Assembly (NCBI GenBank): GCA_023426435.1
Contig: JAFAAS010000026.1
Coordinates: 1 to 49,648, forward strand
Length of the DNA stretch: 49,648 nucleotides
Source: Verrucomicrobiota bacterium
Lineage (GTDB): Bacteria; Verrucomicrobiota; Verrucomicrobiia; Opitutales; Opitutaceae
Direction of reading: 5' to 3'
Under the pieces are notes generated by a model, which was not told the DNA's origin, searched no databases, and saw nothing but the letters and a program-made list of their open reading frames with translations. The position numbers were made by a program, and so were the translations under genes. Each line of letters begins with the position of its first letter. Positions within the stretch are counted from its first letter, which is position 1. This document shows positions 33,499 through 42,319 of the stretch, piece after piece.

Positions 33499-34902
33499 TC
33501 AGCGTAGCTCGCCGTTGGTTTCGTGCAACCGCGCCTGCAACCACGTCATAGCGCCGGCTTCGTCGGAGAATGCGCCGTCGAGTTGCGCTTCGAACGCGGC
33601 GTCGAGGATGGGTTTGAAGGCGGGGCTGGGTTTGAAGCCGAGCGAGAGCAGATGGCGGCCGAGGAGGAGGGGGCGCGGGGCGTCGTTTTTGAATGCGAGG
33701 GCGGCGGCGAGATTGAGCAGTTCGTCGATGCGCGTGAGGGTTTCCTCGGGAGGGACGGGCGGGCGGCCGCGGGCGTCGGCGCGCATGACGAGAGAAAGGT
33801 CGTGAATCGTCGCGGGGGCGAGGCGAAGGGCGAGACGGCGGATGGCGCGATCGGTGAACGGCTGGTTGCCGCGATCGTGCGCGTGGTGGTTTTCGACGAG
33901 CGCGCACACGGGGGCGTCGAAGGCGAGCGGGGCGCCGATGCGGCGGAGAAAGTTTTTGGAGAGCGGCCCGCTGGCGGTGTGATGGCCGGGACTGCGCCAG
34001 CGGAGCCGTCCGTCTTTTTCCATTTTCTGCGTGGTGGACGGCTTGCCGAAATCATGGGCGAGGACGGCGAAGGTGAGCAGCGCGCGGTTCGGCGATGTTT
34101 TCCAGTCGTCGAAGGTGACGAGCGCGTCGAGGCAGTGTTGCGTGTGATTGAACACATCGCCTTCCGGGTGCCATTCGGGATCCTGCGGCGTGTCACGGAG
34201 CGCGGCGATCTCGGGGAAGTGGGGGAGCCAGCCGGTTTCTTCGAGGACAGCGAGGCCGCGCGAAGGGCGGGTGGATTTCGAAGCCCATTTCTCCCATTCG
34301 CCCCAGATGCGTTCGACGGGGAGCTCGTTGAAACTCGAGGCGATGGAGCGGCAGAGGGCCGCGGTTTCGGGGGCGAGCGTGAGATCGAAGCGGGCGGCGA
34401 GTTGGAATGCGCGCAGGACGCGAAGCGGATCTTCGATGAAGGCGGGGCTTGTGTGGCGGAGGATGCGGGCGTCGAGATCGCGGCGACCGCCGTGCGGGTC
34501 GATGAGTTCGCCGGTGAACGGATCCTGCGCGATGGCGTTGAGGGTGAAGTCGCGGCGCGCGGCGGCGTCGGCGTCGCTGAGGGAAGGATCGGGTGCGACG
34601 GCGAAACCGCGGTGGCCGGCGCCGGTTTTGGATTCGCGACGTGGCAGGCTGAAGTCGTATTCGGCGTCGGTGGCGGCGCTGCGGACCTTGATGACGCCGA
34701 AACTGCGTCCAACGACATCGGTGGCGCCGAAAGGCGCAAGCGCGCGGTGCAGCGTGTCGAAGTCGGTGCCCGCGACCTCGACATCGAAATCCTTCGGTTC
34801 GAGACCGAGCAGGGCGTCGCGAACGCCACCGCCGACGAGCCGCGGCCGACCGACGCGTCGAAGGGCGTCGAGCATGGCGCGGAGGTCGGCGGGAAGCTGC
34901 AT
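33499..34902 (-). CDS. cca: CCA tRNA nucleotidyltransferase with HD domain
   Basis: A 467-residue protein that adds or repairs the 3' CCA end of tRNA. The nucleotidyltransferase head has LVGGGVRDALLG and the metal-binding pair in PKDFDVEV (Asp38, Asp40), then RRDFTLNAIA and a DPLRVLRAFQLAARF RNA-binding segment. An HD phosphohydrolase-like domain follows (HTQHCLDAL, LAHDFGKP, HHAHD), as in multifunctional bacterial enzymes. It starts 3 bp after the DUF423 gene ends, so the two probably share a transcript. Confidence 0.93.
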   Translation of the reverse strand: MQLPADLRAMLDALRRVGRPRLVGGGVRDALLGLEPKDFDVEVAGTDFDTLHRALAPFGATDVVGRSFGVIKVRSAATDAEYDFSLPRRESKTGAGHRGFAVAPDPSLSDADAAARRDFTLNAIAQDPFTGELIDPHGGRRDLDARILRHTSPAFIEDPLRVLRAFQLAARFDLTLAPETAALCRSIASSFNELPVERIWGEWEKWASKSTRPSRGLAVLEETGWLPHFPEIAALRDTPQDPEWHPEGDVFNHTQHCLDALVTFDDWKTSPNRALLTFAVLAHDFGKPSTTQKMEKDGRLRWRSPGHHTASGPLSKNFLRRIGAPLAFDAPVCALVENHHAHDRGNQPFTDRAIRRLALRLAPATIHDLSLVMRADARGRPPVPPEETLTRIDELLNLAAALAFKNDAPRPLLLGRHLLSLGFKPSPAFKPILDAAFEAQLDGAFSDEAGAMTWLQARLHETNGELR

Positions 34903-34905
34903 GGA

Positions 34906-35292
34906 TCAGCGATCGCGTTTCAACGCCTGCGCGACCAGCAGCAGCCAGCCGAGCATGAGAGCGATGCCACCGAAAGGGGTGACGGGTCCGAGCCAGCGCG
35001 GACCGCCGAGGGCGAGCCAGTAGAGTGAACCGGAAAACAGGAAGGTGCCGATGAGCCAGCTCCACGCGGTCCACGCGGCAAGGCGCGACGATTCGACGTG
35101 AGCGCGCATCCAGGCGGCGAGGCCGACGAGCGCGACCGCGTGGACGATGTGGTAGCGAGCGGCGGTTTCCCAGGGGACGGACATGCCGCGCGCGAGCAAG
35201 GTGGCTTTGAGGGCGTGCGCGCCGAGTGCGCCGAGCGCAACACCGGTCACACCAAGGAGACCCGCGGCTGCGAGAGGAAAGCGAAAGGTCAT
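34906..35292 (-). CDS. DUF423 family membrane protein
   Basis: 128 residues from the ATG at 35292. There are four membrane segments with the family's typical pattern: LGVTGVALGALGAHALK, ARYHIVHAVALVGLA, WSWLIGTFLFSGSLYWLAL, TPFGGIALMLGWLLL. DUF423 (YgdD-like) proteins are small inner-membrane proteins of unknown function. It is the first gene of an apparent operon with cca and possibly tal. Confidence 0.9.
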   Translation of the reverse strand: MTFRFPLAAAGLLGVTGVALGALGAHALKATLLARGMSVPWETAARYHIVHAVALVGLAAWMRAHVESSRLAAWTAWSWLIGTFLFSGSLYWLALGGPRWLGPVTPFGGIALMLGWLLLVAQALKRDR

Positions 35293-35397
35293 GCGCGCAC
35301 GTTTGCACAACGTGTTGGCAAAACAAGCTCGCAGCCGGTGCGGGCGCTGGCAGGTTGCACGAACGGCGCGTCGATCGGTTTCGAGGCAAAACGGGGG

Positions 35398-35426
35398 TTG
35401 ACAGCTCTTCGCGAAACCCTAGCTCT
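35398..35426 (+). promoter_or_regulatory. Candidate promoter of rplM-rpsI
   Basis: TTGACA (35398-35403) is a perfect -35 box; a weak -10 (TAGCTC at 35420-35425) follows at 16-bp spacing. It is 15-43 bp before the rplM start codon, which would leave a very short leader. Confidence 0.4.
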
Positions 35427-35440
35427 TGGCCTCTTTTCTC

Positions 35441-35869
35441 ATGAAAACCTTCCTTGCCAAAAAGGAGACGGTGCAGCCCAAGTGGTTTCTGATCGATGCC
35501 ACGGGCGTTCCGCTCGGCCGTCTCGCTGTGAAAGCCGCCAACCTCATCCGCGGCCGGCACAAGGCGTCTTACACCCCCAGCGTCGATACCGGTGATTACG
35601 TGGTCGTGATCAATGCCGAAAAAGTGGTGCTGACCGGTAAGAAGGAAGAGCAGAACGAGTATATGTTCTTCTCGGGCTACGTGGGCGGCGAAAGCTACCG
35701 CAACATTCCGCAGATGCGCGAAAAGAACCCCGAGTTCATGATCGAGCGCGCCGTGAAGGGAATGCTCCCGAAGAACCGGATTGCGGCCCAGATGTTGAAG
35801 AAGCTGCGTGTTTTCCGCGGCGAGACCCACACGCACGAGGCCAACAGCCCGACCAAGATTTCCGCCTGA
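35441..35869 (+). CDS. rplM: 50S ribosomal protein L13
   Basis: 142 residues from the ATG at 35441. Family signatures are WFLIDATGVPLGRLAVKAAN, LIRGRHKASYTPSVDTGDYV, VVINAEKVVLTGKK, MLPKNRIAAQMLKKLRVFRG and the terminal HTHEANSP. It binds 23S rRNA early in large-subunit assembly. It is followed after 7 bp by rpsI, the conserved bacterial pair. Confidence 0.97.
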   Translation: MKTFLAKKETVQPKWFLIDATGVPLGRLAVKAANLIRGRHKASYTPSVDTGDYVVVINAEKVVLTGKKEEQNEYMFFSGYVGGESYRNIPQMREKNPEFMIERAVKGMLPKNRIAAQMLKKLRVFRGETHTHEANSPTKISA

Positions 35870-35876
35870 TTAGTCC

Positions 35877-36275
35877 ATGAGCACCGCCAATAACGTTTTC
35901 ATCGGCACCGGCCGTCGCAAGACCGCCACCGCCCGCGTCCGCATCACCGAAGGCAGCGGCAAGCTGACCTGCAACGGTCGCGATTTCGACAGCTACTTCA
36001 CCCACGAGAATTTTTCGAAGCAGGCGTATGCGCCGCTGCTCACGGTCGATCTGAAAGACAAGATCGACGTGACGGTGAACGTCGCCGGCGGTGGAGTGGC
36101 CGGTCAGGCGGGCGCGGTCGCTCATGGCATCGCTCGCGCGTTGCAGAAGATGAATGGCGAGCTCCGTCCGGTGCTGAAGAAGGCGCTGCACCTTCGCCGC
36201 GACGATCGCATGAAGGAGCGCAAGAAGCCGGGTCAGCCGGGTGCGCGCAAGCGCTTCCAGTTCTCGAAGCGCTAA
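35877..36275 (+). CDS. rpsI: 30S ribosomal protein S9
   Basis: 132 residues. It has the S9 hallmarks: GTGRRKTATARVRITEGSG at the N-terminus, VNVAGGGVAGQAGAVAHGIA in the middle, and a basic tail ending KKPGQPGARKRFQFSKR, whose last residues reach the P-site tRNA. It is in an operon with rplM and has an intrinsic terminator directly downstream. Confidence 0.97.
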   Translation: MSTANNVFIGTGRRKTATARVRITEGSGKLTCNGRDFDSYFTHENFSKQAYAPLLTVDLKDKIDVTVNVAGGGVAGQAGAVAHGIARALQKMNGELRPVLKKALHLRRDDRMKERKKPGQPGARKRFQFSKR

Positions 36276-36302
36276 GTTTCGACCGAGTCTATCTCTTTGC
36301 GA

Positions 36303-36335
36303 AACCGCCCGTGCCTTGTGCCGGGCGGTTTTTTT
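36303..36335 (+). terminator. Rho-independent terminator after rpsI
   Basis: AACCGCCCG (36303-36311) pairs with CGGGCGGTT (36322-36330), followed by a T-run to 36335. Confidence 0.93.
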
Positions 36336-36370
36336 GTGAACTGTTGATGCTCTGTCTGCGTGGCTCTCAC

Positions 36371-36399
36371 TGGATTCTTCACTTCGTTCAGAATGACAG
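36371..36399. repeat. Dispersed ATTCT...AGAAT palindrome, copy 1
   Basis: TGGATTCTTCACTTCGTTCA plus GAATGACAG; the ATTCT/AGAAT ends pair. It differs at three positions from the copy at 45850-45878. It lies 17 bp before argC. Confidence 0.65.
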
Positions 36400-36415
36400 A
36401 TAGATATTTCCTCTC

Positions 36416-37441
36416 ATGAAAGTCGGCATCGTTGGTGCGTCCGGATACTCCGGCGAAGTTTTGGTGAAGCTGCTCCTCGGGCATCCGAAGGTGACGCTCG
36501 CGGCGGTGACGTCGCGGTCGAACGCGGGCAAGCCGCTCGCGGCGGTGATTCCGTCGGTGCGCGGAGCGGACCGGGGGCTGACGTTTTCCGATTCGGATCC
36601 GGCGGCGCTGGCGGCGAGCGAGATCGATTTGTTTTTCCTCGCGCTGCCGCACGGCGCGGCGGCGACGTATGCGAAGGCACTCGTGCCGGCGGGGAAGCGG
36701 GTGATCGATCTGAGTGCGGACTTCCGCATCGCGGAGCTGGCGACGTATCAGAAATATTATGGCGAGCATCACGCGCCGGAGCTTTTGCCGGATGCGAGGT
36801 TCGTGTTGCCGGAACTGACGCCGCCGGCCTGGAAAGATGAAGCGAAGCTGGTCGCGGCGCCGGGGTGTTATCCGACGAGCATTCTGGTGCCGTTGTTGCC
36901 GTTGTTGAAGGCCGGCGTGATTGCGCGCGAGCACATCGTGGTGAACTCCTACAGCGGCGTGAGCGGCGCGGGGAAGAAGGTCGATGAGATGTATCTTTAC
37001 GTGGAGCGCACGGAGAGCACGAAGGCGTATGGGCTCGTGAAGCACCGGCATTTGGCCGAAGTCGAAGAGCAGATCGCGGTGCACACCGGGCAGAAAACGA
37101 TCATTCAGTTCAACCCGCATCTCGCTCCGATGCGCCGCGGGATTGCGACGACGATCACGGCGCCGGCGGTGGCGGGGGCAACGATTGAGAAACTCTACGA
37201 AGCGTGGCGCGGTGTGTATGCGGACCGCCCGTTTGTGCAGTTGCTCAAAAGCGGGGAGACGCCGGACACGGCGCACACGGTCGGGACGAATCGCGTGGAC
37301 ATGTCGGCGGTGCACGATCCGCGCACGAACAATTTCGTGATCACCTCGGCCGAGGACAATCTGATGAAGGGCGCCAGCGGTCAGGCGGTGCAGATCATGA
37401 ATTTGTGGTGCGGGTTCGGCGAGACGGACGGACTGCTCTGA
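36416..37441 (+). CDS. argC: N-acetyl-gamma-glutamyl-phosphate reductase
   Basis: 341 residues. This enzyme reduces N-acetylglutamyl 5-phosphate to the semialdehyde with NADPH, the third step of arginine synthesis. The N-terminal Rossmann motif is VGIVGASGYSGEVLVKLL; the catalytic Cys151 lies in AAPGCYPTS; HLAPMRRGI and NNFVITSAEDNLMKGASGQA are further family motifs. It is the first gene of the arginine cluster, convergent with argJ. Confidence 0.96.
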   Translation: MKVGIVGASGYSGEVLVKLLLGHPKVTLAAVTSRSNAGKPLAAVIPSVRGADRGLTFSDSDPAALAASEIDLFFLALPHGAAATYAKALVPAGKRVIDLSADFRIAELATYQKYYGEHHAPELLPDARFVLPELTPPAWKDEAKLVAAPGCYPTSILVPLLPLLKAGVIAREHIVVNSYSGVSGAGKKVDEMYLYVERTESTKAYGLVKHRHLAEVEEQIAVHTGQKTIIQFNPHLAPMRRGIATTITAPAVAGATIEKLYEAWRGVYADRPFVQLLKSGETPDTAHTVGTNRVDMSAVHDPRTNNFVITSAEDNLMKGASGQAVQIMNLWCGFGETDGLL

Positions 37442-37450
37442 CGAGCAGGC

Positions 37451-37546
37451 GGAAGCTCCAAGATCCAGAGAATGGCCAATGGCCAAAAACTAATTGGTGC
37501 TTGGATGTTCTCTGGAGCTTGGAGCTTGGTGCTTGGATCTTCCGCA
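37451..37546. repeat. Period-7 inverted repeat element (GCTCCAA family), copy 3
   Basis: The left arm GAAGCTCCAAGATCCAGAG (37452-37470) and right arm (37508-37542) are of the same 7-nt words as copies 1 and 2. CTCTGGAGCTTGGAGCTT is identical in copies 2 and 3. The middle contains the small palindrome TGGCCAATGGCCA. It lies between the convergent argC and argJ. Confidence 0.75.
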
Positions 37547-37562
37547 GCGCGGCGCGGTGCGG

Positions 37563-38879
37563 TCAGCTGCGGTAGTCGGCGTTTTCGCTGACGTATTCGT
37601 GGGTGAGGTCGCCGCCGAGGACGGTGGCGTTGTGCTCGCCGCTGCCGAGGTCGATTTCGATTTCGACGCAGCGCTCGTGTGGCGGGAAGTCGACGGCGGG
37701 GGAGAACACGCCGTCTTTTGGCGTGGCGCTCGCGTAGAGTTCGGCGCTTTTGAGATGAGCGACGAGGGCTTCTTCCTTTTGTGGATTTAGCTGAAACACG
37801 CCGTTCGCGAAGATCTCGATGCCGCCCATGCGGAGCTTGGTTTTCGACAAGTCGGTGTTGGGCGCGTGAGCGCCGACGTGTTTGCCGATGGCTTGAACGA
37901 GCCGGCCGACGTTGGGGTCGTTGCCGGCGACGGCGCATTTGAAGAGCGGGGCGTTGACGACGACCTTGCCGAGCGTGCGGGCGAGGTCGCGCGTGGGGGC
38001 GTTTTTCACGGCGACGCGGATCACGTGGTGAATGCCTTCGCCGTTGCGCACGACGTCCTCGGCGAGATCGCGGCAGACTTGGGTGAGTGCGTCTTCGAAG
38101 GTTTTGAGGTCGGCGCAAGGGACGCGTCCGGACGAAAGTGCGACGACGGTGTCGGACGTGCTCGTGTCGCTATCGATGCTGATCGAGTTGAAGCTCGGAT
38201 CGACGGCGCGGAGCAGCATGGCGCGCAGCTCGGCGCGCGGGACGACGACATCGGTGAGGATGTAAACGAGCATCGTCGCGAGATTCGGCTCGATCATGCC
38301 GGCGCCCTTGGCGATGCCGACGATGCTGCCGCTGCCGACGGAGGCGCGTCGGATTTTTGGATACAAATCGGTGGTCACGATTCCCTCGGCCGCGGGGAGG
38401 ATCGAATCGGCGGAAAGCGCGGAGGTGGCTTGGGGAAGTGCGGAGATGATGGCTTCTTTCGGCAGCGACCAGCCGATGACGCCGGTGGAGCTGGGAAGAA
38501 TTTGTTCGCTGCCGAGTCCGAGCAGGCGGGCGGTGGCGAGGCAGATTTCCTCGGCGGTCTCGACGCCGGCGGGAGCGCAGACGTTGGAGATCTTGTTGTT
38601 CACCAGAATGGCGCCGAGCGTTTCCTCCTTCAGGCGTTTGCGGCCGATGATCACGGGGGCGCCGGGGAAGGCGTTGCGCGTAAAAACGGCGGCGAAGTCG
38701 CGCGTGGGTTTGTCGAGGGCGATGAGCGTGAGCGTCATCTTCGCCGGTTTCGGCGCTTCGCGCGGCGTGAATTCGAAACGCGTGGTGCCGATGCGGAAAC
38801 CGGCCGGCAGGGCTGCTTGCGACGCGAGCCAGTTGCGATGCTCCTGGCGGGACGTGAACGTGAGGGATGTGCTGGGCAC
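37563..38879 (-). CDS. argJ: Bifunctional glutamate N-acetyltransferase / ornithine acetyltransferase
   Basis: A 438-residue Ntn-type enzyme that moves the acetyl group from N-acetylornithine back to glutamate, making the arginine pathway cyclic. The autocleavage site lies in KGAGMIEPNLATMLVYILTD, with Thr202 as the expected new N-terminal nucleophile. Oxyanion-hole and substrate segments include SSTGVIGWSLP, NSISIDSDTSTSDTVV and DPNVGRLVQAIGKHV. Length is slightly above the family (about 400) owing to an N-terminal extension. It is on the opposite strand to the rest of the arg genes. Confidence 0.95.
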   Translation of the reverse strand: MPSTSLTFTSRQEHRNWLASQAALPAGFRIGTTRFEFTPREAPKPAKMTLTLIALDKPTRDFAAVFTRNAFPGAPVIIGRKRLKEETLGAILVNNKISNVCAPAGVETAEEICLATARLLGLGSEQILPSSTGVIGWSLPKEAIISALPQATSALSADSILPAAEGIVTTDLYPKIRRASVGSGSIVGIAKGAGMIEPNLATMLVYILTDVVVPRAELRAMLLRAVDPSFNSISIDSDTSTSDTVVALSSGRVPCADLKTFEDALTQVCRDLAEDVVRNGEGIHHVIRVAVKNAPTRDLARTLGKVVVNAPLFKCAVAGNDPNVGRLVQAIGKHVGAHAPNTDLSKTKLRMGGIEIFANGVFQLNPQKEEALVAHLKSAELYASATPKDGVFSPAVDFPPHERCVEIEIDLGSGEHNATVLGGDLTHEYVSENADYRS

Positions 38880-39081
38880 GCGAGAGAAGTGGGCGCGTGC
38901 AGGCGTGGAGTGAAGCCGATTTTCGCTGGTGAATTTCCCGATAGGCCGAGGGGTTCAAGAATTTAGTGGAAATGCGTGGAGGGCGTGCGTAATGCGTTCT
39001 GTCACTTCTCGACCAACTGAACGTGCACTCCCTCCAACTCCTCTCCCGCGCGGCGTTTTGCCGCGGGTTTCGATAACTCGG

Positions 39082-39960
39082 ATGAATGTCGCTGAAGTAA
39101 CGGCCAAGGCGAAGGTGCTCCTCGAGGCGCTTCCCTACATCCAGGATTTTCGTGGCTCCACGTTCGTCGTGAAATACGGCGGGAGCTTCATGGACGATCC
39201 CGATCCGGTGGCGCGCACGCGCGTCGCCTACGACATCGCGTTTCTCGCGGCGGTCGGCATCAATGTCGTCGTGGTGCACGGCGGCGGGAAGGCGATCACG
39301 CGCGCGATGGAAGCGTCGGGGCTGAAGGCGAATTGGGTCAATGGCCTGCGTGTGACGGACGAGGCGACGGTGAACGTCGTGAAGAAGACGCTCGACGAAA
39401 TCGTGAACAAGGACGTGTGCGAAGCGATCGTGACGGCGAAAGGAAAGCCGAAAGGTTTGCCGGGCGACACGGTGCTGGTGTGCGAGAAGCTCACGACGGA
39501 CGACAATGGCAATCCGGTCGATCTGGGTTACGTCGGCGATGTGACCGAAGTGAAAGTGAAGCTGATCAAGAAGGAGATCGCGGAAGGATTCGTGCCGGTG
39601 ATTTCGCCGGTGGCGGAAGGTTACGACGGCAAGCCTTACAACGTGAACGCGGATCTCGTGGCGGGCCGGGTGGCGAGTGCGTTGCGCGCGCGGCGATTGG
39701 TTTACATGAGCGATGTGCCGGGATTGTTGTCCAATCCGGCCGATCCGGCGTCGCTGATCTCGACGCTGAAGATCAATCAAGTCGACGAGCTCAAGAAGAA
39801 GGGCGTGATCGACAAAGGCATGCGGCCGAAAGTGCAGAGCGCGATTCGCGCGCTGCAGGAAGGAGTGCAGCGCGTGCACTTCATCGACGGGCGGCTGTCG
39901 CATTCGCTGCTGCTGGAGATTTTCACGGACAAGGGGATTGGGACGGAAATTGTGCAGTGA
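39082..39960 (+). CDS. argB: Acetylglutamate kinase
   Basis: 292 residues from the ATG at 39082. It phosphorylates N-acetylglutamate, usually the arginine-regulated step. It has the amino-acid kinase fold: TFVVKYGGSFMDD (phosphate-binding Lys), INVVVVHGGGKAITRAM, NVNADLVAGRVASALRARRL (nucleotide site) and GMRPKVQSAIRALQEGVQRV. The N-terminal helix MNVAEVTAKAKVLLEALPYI is typical of arginine-sensitive hexameric enzymes. It is divergent from argJ, 202 bp away, so both promoters are probably in that gap. Confidence 0.96.
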   Translation: MNVAEVTAKAKVLLEALPYIQDFRGSTFVVKYGGSFMDDPDPVARTRVAYDIAFLAAVGINVVVVHGGGKAITRAMEASGLKANWVNGLRVTDEATVNVVKKTLDEIVNKDVCEAIVTAKGKPKGLPGDTVLVCEKLTTDDNGNPVDLGYVGDVTEVKVKLIKKEIAEGFVPVISPVAEGYDGKPYNVNADLVAGRVASALRARRLVYMSDVPGLLSNPADPASLISTLKINQVDELKKKGVIDKGMRPKVQSAIRALQEGVQRVHFIDGRLSHSLLLEIFTDKGIGTEIVQ

Positions 39961-39972
39961 CCCTTTCGTGAG

Positions 39973-40053
39973 TTTTGATTTTCGAATCTCGATTTTCGAT
40001 TGATCGAGAGCGTCGCGTCGGAAATCGAAAATCGAGAATCCAAAATCGAAAAT
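39973..40053. repeat. Inverted repeat element of GATTTTC/GAAAATC words, reaching the argD start codon
   Basis: The left arm (39973-40005, GATTTTCGAATCTCGATTTT ...) pairs with the right arm (40020-40053, ... AATCCAAAATCGAAAATG) at most positions. The argD ATG (40052) is in the last word of the right arm. It is AT-rich in a GC-rich region. Confidence 0.75.
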
Positions 40054-41272
40054 GACTGCCGCTCCCTCCATTGTTCGCACCAGCACGGCTGAGCTTTACG
40101 ACGCGCACGTATTGAAAAATTACGGACGCCCGGCGATCACGCTCGTGCGCGGACGCGGCACGCAGGTGTGGGACGATGCGGGCAACAGCTATCTCGATTT
40201 CACGTCGGGCATCGCGGTGAGCGCGCTCGGGCATTGTCATCCGCATTGGGTGTCGGCGGTGCAGCGGCAGGCGGGCGAGCTGATTCACGTGAGCAATCTG
40301 TTTCGGAATCCGAATCAAGGAGAGCTCGCGCGGAGGCTGGTGAAATACGCGGGGCCGGGCCGGGTGTTTTTCTGCAACAGCGGCGCGGAGGCGAACGAGG
40401 CGCTGATCAAACTTGCGCGGTTGCATGGCATGCAGAGGACCGGCGAGGAAGGAAAGTGCTACAAGATCCTCTGCGCGAAAAACGCGTTTCACGGCCGGAC
40501 GTTCGGCGGGATGAGTGCGACGCCGCAGGAGAAGATTCAGAAAGGATTTCGGCCGCTCGTGCCGGGGTTCGCGTTTGGAGAATTGAACAACGTCGAATCG
40601 TTTGCGTCGCAGATCGACGAGCAGACGGCGGCGATTTTCTTCGAGACGATTCAGGGGGAGAGCGGCGTGAATCCGGCGACGCCGGAATTTCTGCGGGCGA
40701 TTCGGGAGCTGTGCAACAAGCACAACCTGCTGTTGATGCTCGATGAAGTGCAGTGCGGCGTCGGGCGCACGGGGACGTTTTATGCGTTCGAGCAGGCGGG
40801 GGTTTCGCCGGATGCGATTGGAATGGCGAAGGGATTGGGCGGCGGGTTTCCGATTGGCGCGATGTGGGTGCGCGATCGTTTTGCGGATTTGTTTCATCCG
40901 GGAAATCACGGCACGACCTTTGGTGGCACGCCGCTCGCGTGCGCGGCGGCGTTGGCGGTGCTGGATGTGATCGAGCGCGAAGGATTGCTCGAGCAGGTGC
41001 GGAAGAACAGCGGGCCGTGGATCGCGGCGCTGCAGCAATTGGTGACGGAATTTCCGAAGCAGGTGCTCGGCGTGCGCGGACAAGGATATCTGGTCGGCGT
41101 GCAGCTTACGAACGATCCGACGCCGTATGTGGGGGCGTTGCGCGAAGCGGGGCTGCTCGTGCCGAGTGCGGGCGGAAATGTGATTCGCTTGCTGCCGCCG
41201 TTGAATGTGTCGACGGATGAGCTCGCGCGGTCGGTGGAGATTTTGCGCGGGGTGTTGAAGGCGAAAGCGTGA
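40052..41272 (+). CDS. argD: Acetylornithine aminotransferase
   Basis: A 406-residue PLP enzyme that converts N-acetylglutamate semialdehyde to N-acetylornithine. It is a class III aminotransferase with YLDFTSGIAVSALGHCHPHW, FCNSGAEANEALIKLAR, NAFHGRT, LDEVQCGVGRTG (the PLP-contacting Asp) and the Schiff-base Lys260 in IGMAKGLGGGFPIGA, then HGTTFGGTPLACAAALAVLD. The start codon sits in the end of an inverted-repeat element and no Shine-Dalgarno sequence is visible before it. It is within the argB-D-F-G series. Confidence 0.95.
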   Translation: MTAAPSIVRTSTAELYDAHVLKNYGRPAITLVRGRGTQVWDDAGNSYLDFTSGIAVSALGHCHPHWVSAVQRQAGELIHVSNLFRNPNQGELARRLVKYAGPGRVFFCNSGAEANEALIKLARLHGMQRTGEEGKCYKILCAKNAFHGRTFGGMSATPQEKIQKGFRPLVPGFAFGELNNVESFASQIDEQTAAIFFETIQGESGVNPATPEFLRAIRELCNKHNLLLMLDEVQCGVGRTGTFYAFEQAGVSPDAIGMAKGLGGGFPIGAMWVRDRFADLFHPGNHGTTFGGTPLACAAALAVLDVIEREGLLEQVRKNSGPWIAALQQLVTEFPKQVLGVRGQGYLVGVQLTNDPTPYVGALREAGLLVPSAGGNVIRLLPPLNVSTDELARSVEILRGVLKAKA

Positions 41273-41281
41273 GCGGATCGC

Positions 41282-41305
41282 GGCGCCGGCGGAGCGGCGC
41301 CCTCC
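41282..41305. repeat. REP-like hairpin with GGAG foot after argD
   Basis: GGCGCCG (41282-41288) pairs with CGGCGCC (41295-41301), followed by CTCC. It lies 9 bp after the argD stop codon. Confidence 0.6.
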
Positions 41306-41370
41306 AAGTGCGGAGACGCGCATTTTTCACTCGTTAGAGCGAAAACGGCTGTCTAGACCTGACCGCTTCC

Positions 41371-42318
41371 ATGAAGCACTTCCTCAAAGAAACGGACTTC
41401 AAGGCACACGAGTTGCCGGGGCTGTTTACGCTTGCGCGGAAGTTGAAACAGGAGCGCGGGCGGGGCGTCGCGGACAAGCCGCTGGCGGGGCAGACGTGGG
41501 CGATGATCTTTTCGAAGTCTTCGACGCGGACGCGCGTGTCGTTCGAAGTGGGGATTCATGAGCTCGGCGGAAACCCGCTTTTTCTGAATCGCAACGACAT
41601 CCAATTGGGTCGCGGCGAATCGATCGAGGACACGGCGAAGGTGTTGTCGCGTTTTGTGCATGGGTTGATCGTGCGGACCTTCGATCACAGCGACGTGGAG
41701 CGGCTGGCGGCGGCGGGATCGATTCCGGTGATCAATGCGCTGACGGATTTCCTGCATCCGTGTCAGATTTTCACGGATGCGTTCACGGCGGCGGAGCGCT
41801 GGGCGAAAGGTGAGACGGGCGAGGATTTGGTCGCTTCGCTGAAGGGCCGGAAGATCGCGTTTCTCGGCGACACGGCGTGCAACATGGCGAACTCGTGGAT
41901 CCTGGGGGCGAATTTGTTCGGGATGAAAATTTCGCTGTCGGGGCCGCAGGAGTTTGCGCCGGGGGCGGAGCTCGATGCGTTGTTGAAGCGGGAAGGTTTG
42001 ACCGGCGGATATGAGTTTACGACCGATCCGTTGAAAGCGGTGGAAGGCGCGGACATCGTTTACACGGATGTCTGGGTGAGCATGGGCAAGGAGGAGGAGA
42101 CGGCGGCGCGGATCAAACAGATGCGGCCGTTTGCGGTGACGGAAAAGGTGTTTGGCGCGGCGAAGGCGGATGCGTTGTTCATGCATTGTTTGCCGGCGCA
42201 TCCGGGCGAGGAGGTCGATCAGGCGGTGTTGGATAATCCGCGTTCGATCATCTTCGATGAAGCGGAGAATCGGCTGCACATGCAGAAGGCGATTCTGGCG
42301 ATGTTGGCGAAGCGGTGA
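41371..42318 (+). CDS. argF: Ornithine carbamoyltransferase
   Basis: A 315-residue enzyme making citrulline from ornithine and carbamoyl phosphate. The carbamoyl-phosphate loop is FSKSSTRTRVSFEVG (STRTR at 51-55), followed by FVHGLIVRTFDH, INALTDFLHPCQ (ornithine/carbamoyl-phosphate site) and FMHCLPAHPGEEV with the catalytic Cys. Length fits the family. It is in the argB-D-F-G series. Confidence 0.96.
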   Translation: MKHFLKETDFKAHELPGLFTLARKLKQERGRGVADKPLAGQTWAMIFSKSSTRTRVSFEVGIHELGGNPLFLNRNDIQLGRGESIEDTAKVLSRFVHGLIVRTFDHSDVERLAAAGSIPVINALTDFLHPCQIFTDAFTAAERWAKGETGEDLVASLKGRKIAFLGDTACNMANSWILGANLFGMKISLSGPQEFAPGAELDALLKREGLTGGYEFTTDPLKAVEGADIVYTDVWVSMGKEEETAARIKQMRPFAVTEKVFGAAKADALFMHCLPAHPGEEVDQAVLDNPRSIIFDEAENRLHMQKAILAMLAKR

Positions 42319-42319
42319 A

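Noticed and set aside
38950..39000. GGGGTTCAAGAATTT resembling a tRNA T-loop
   Set aside because: No acceptor or anticodon stem can be built around it. No tRNA gene was found in the window.
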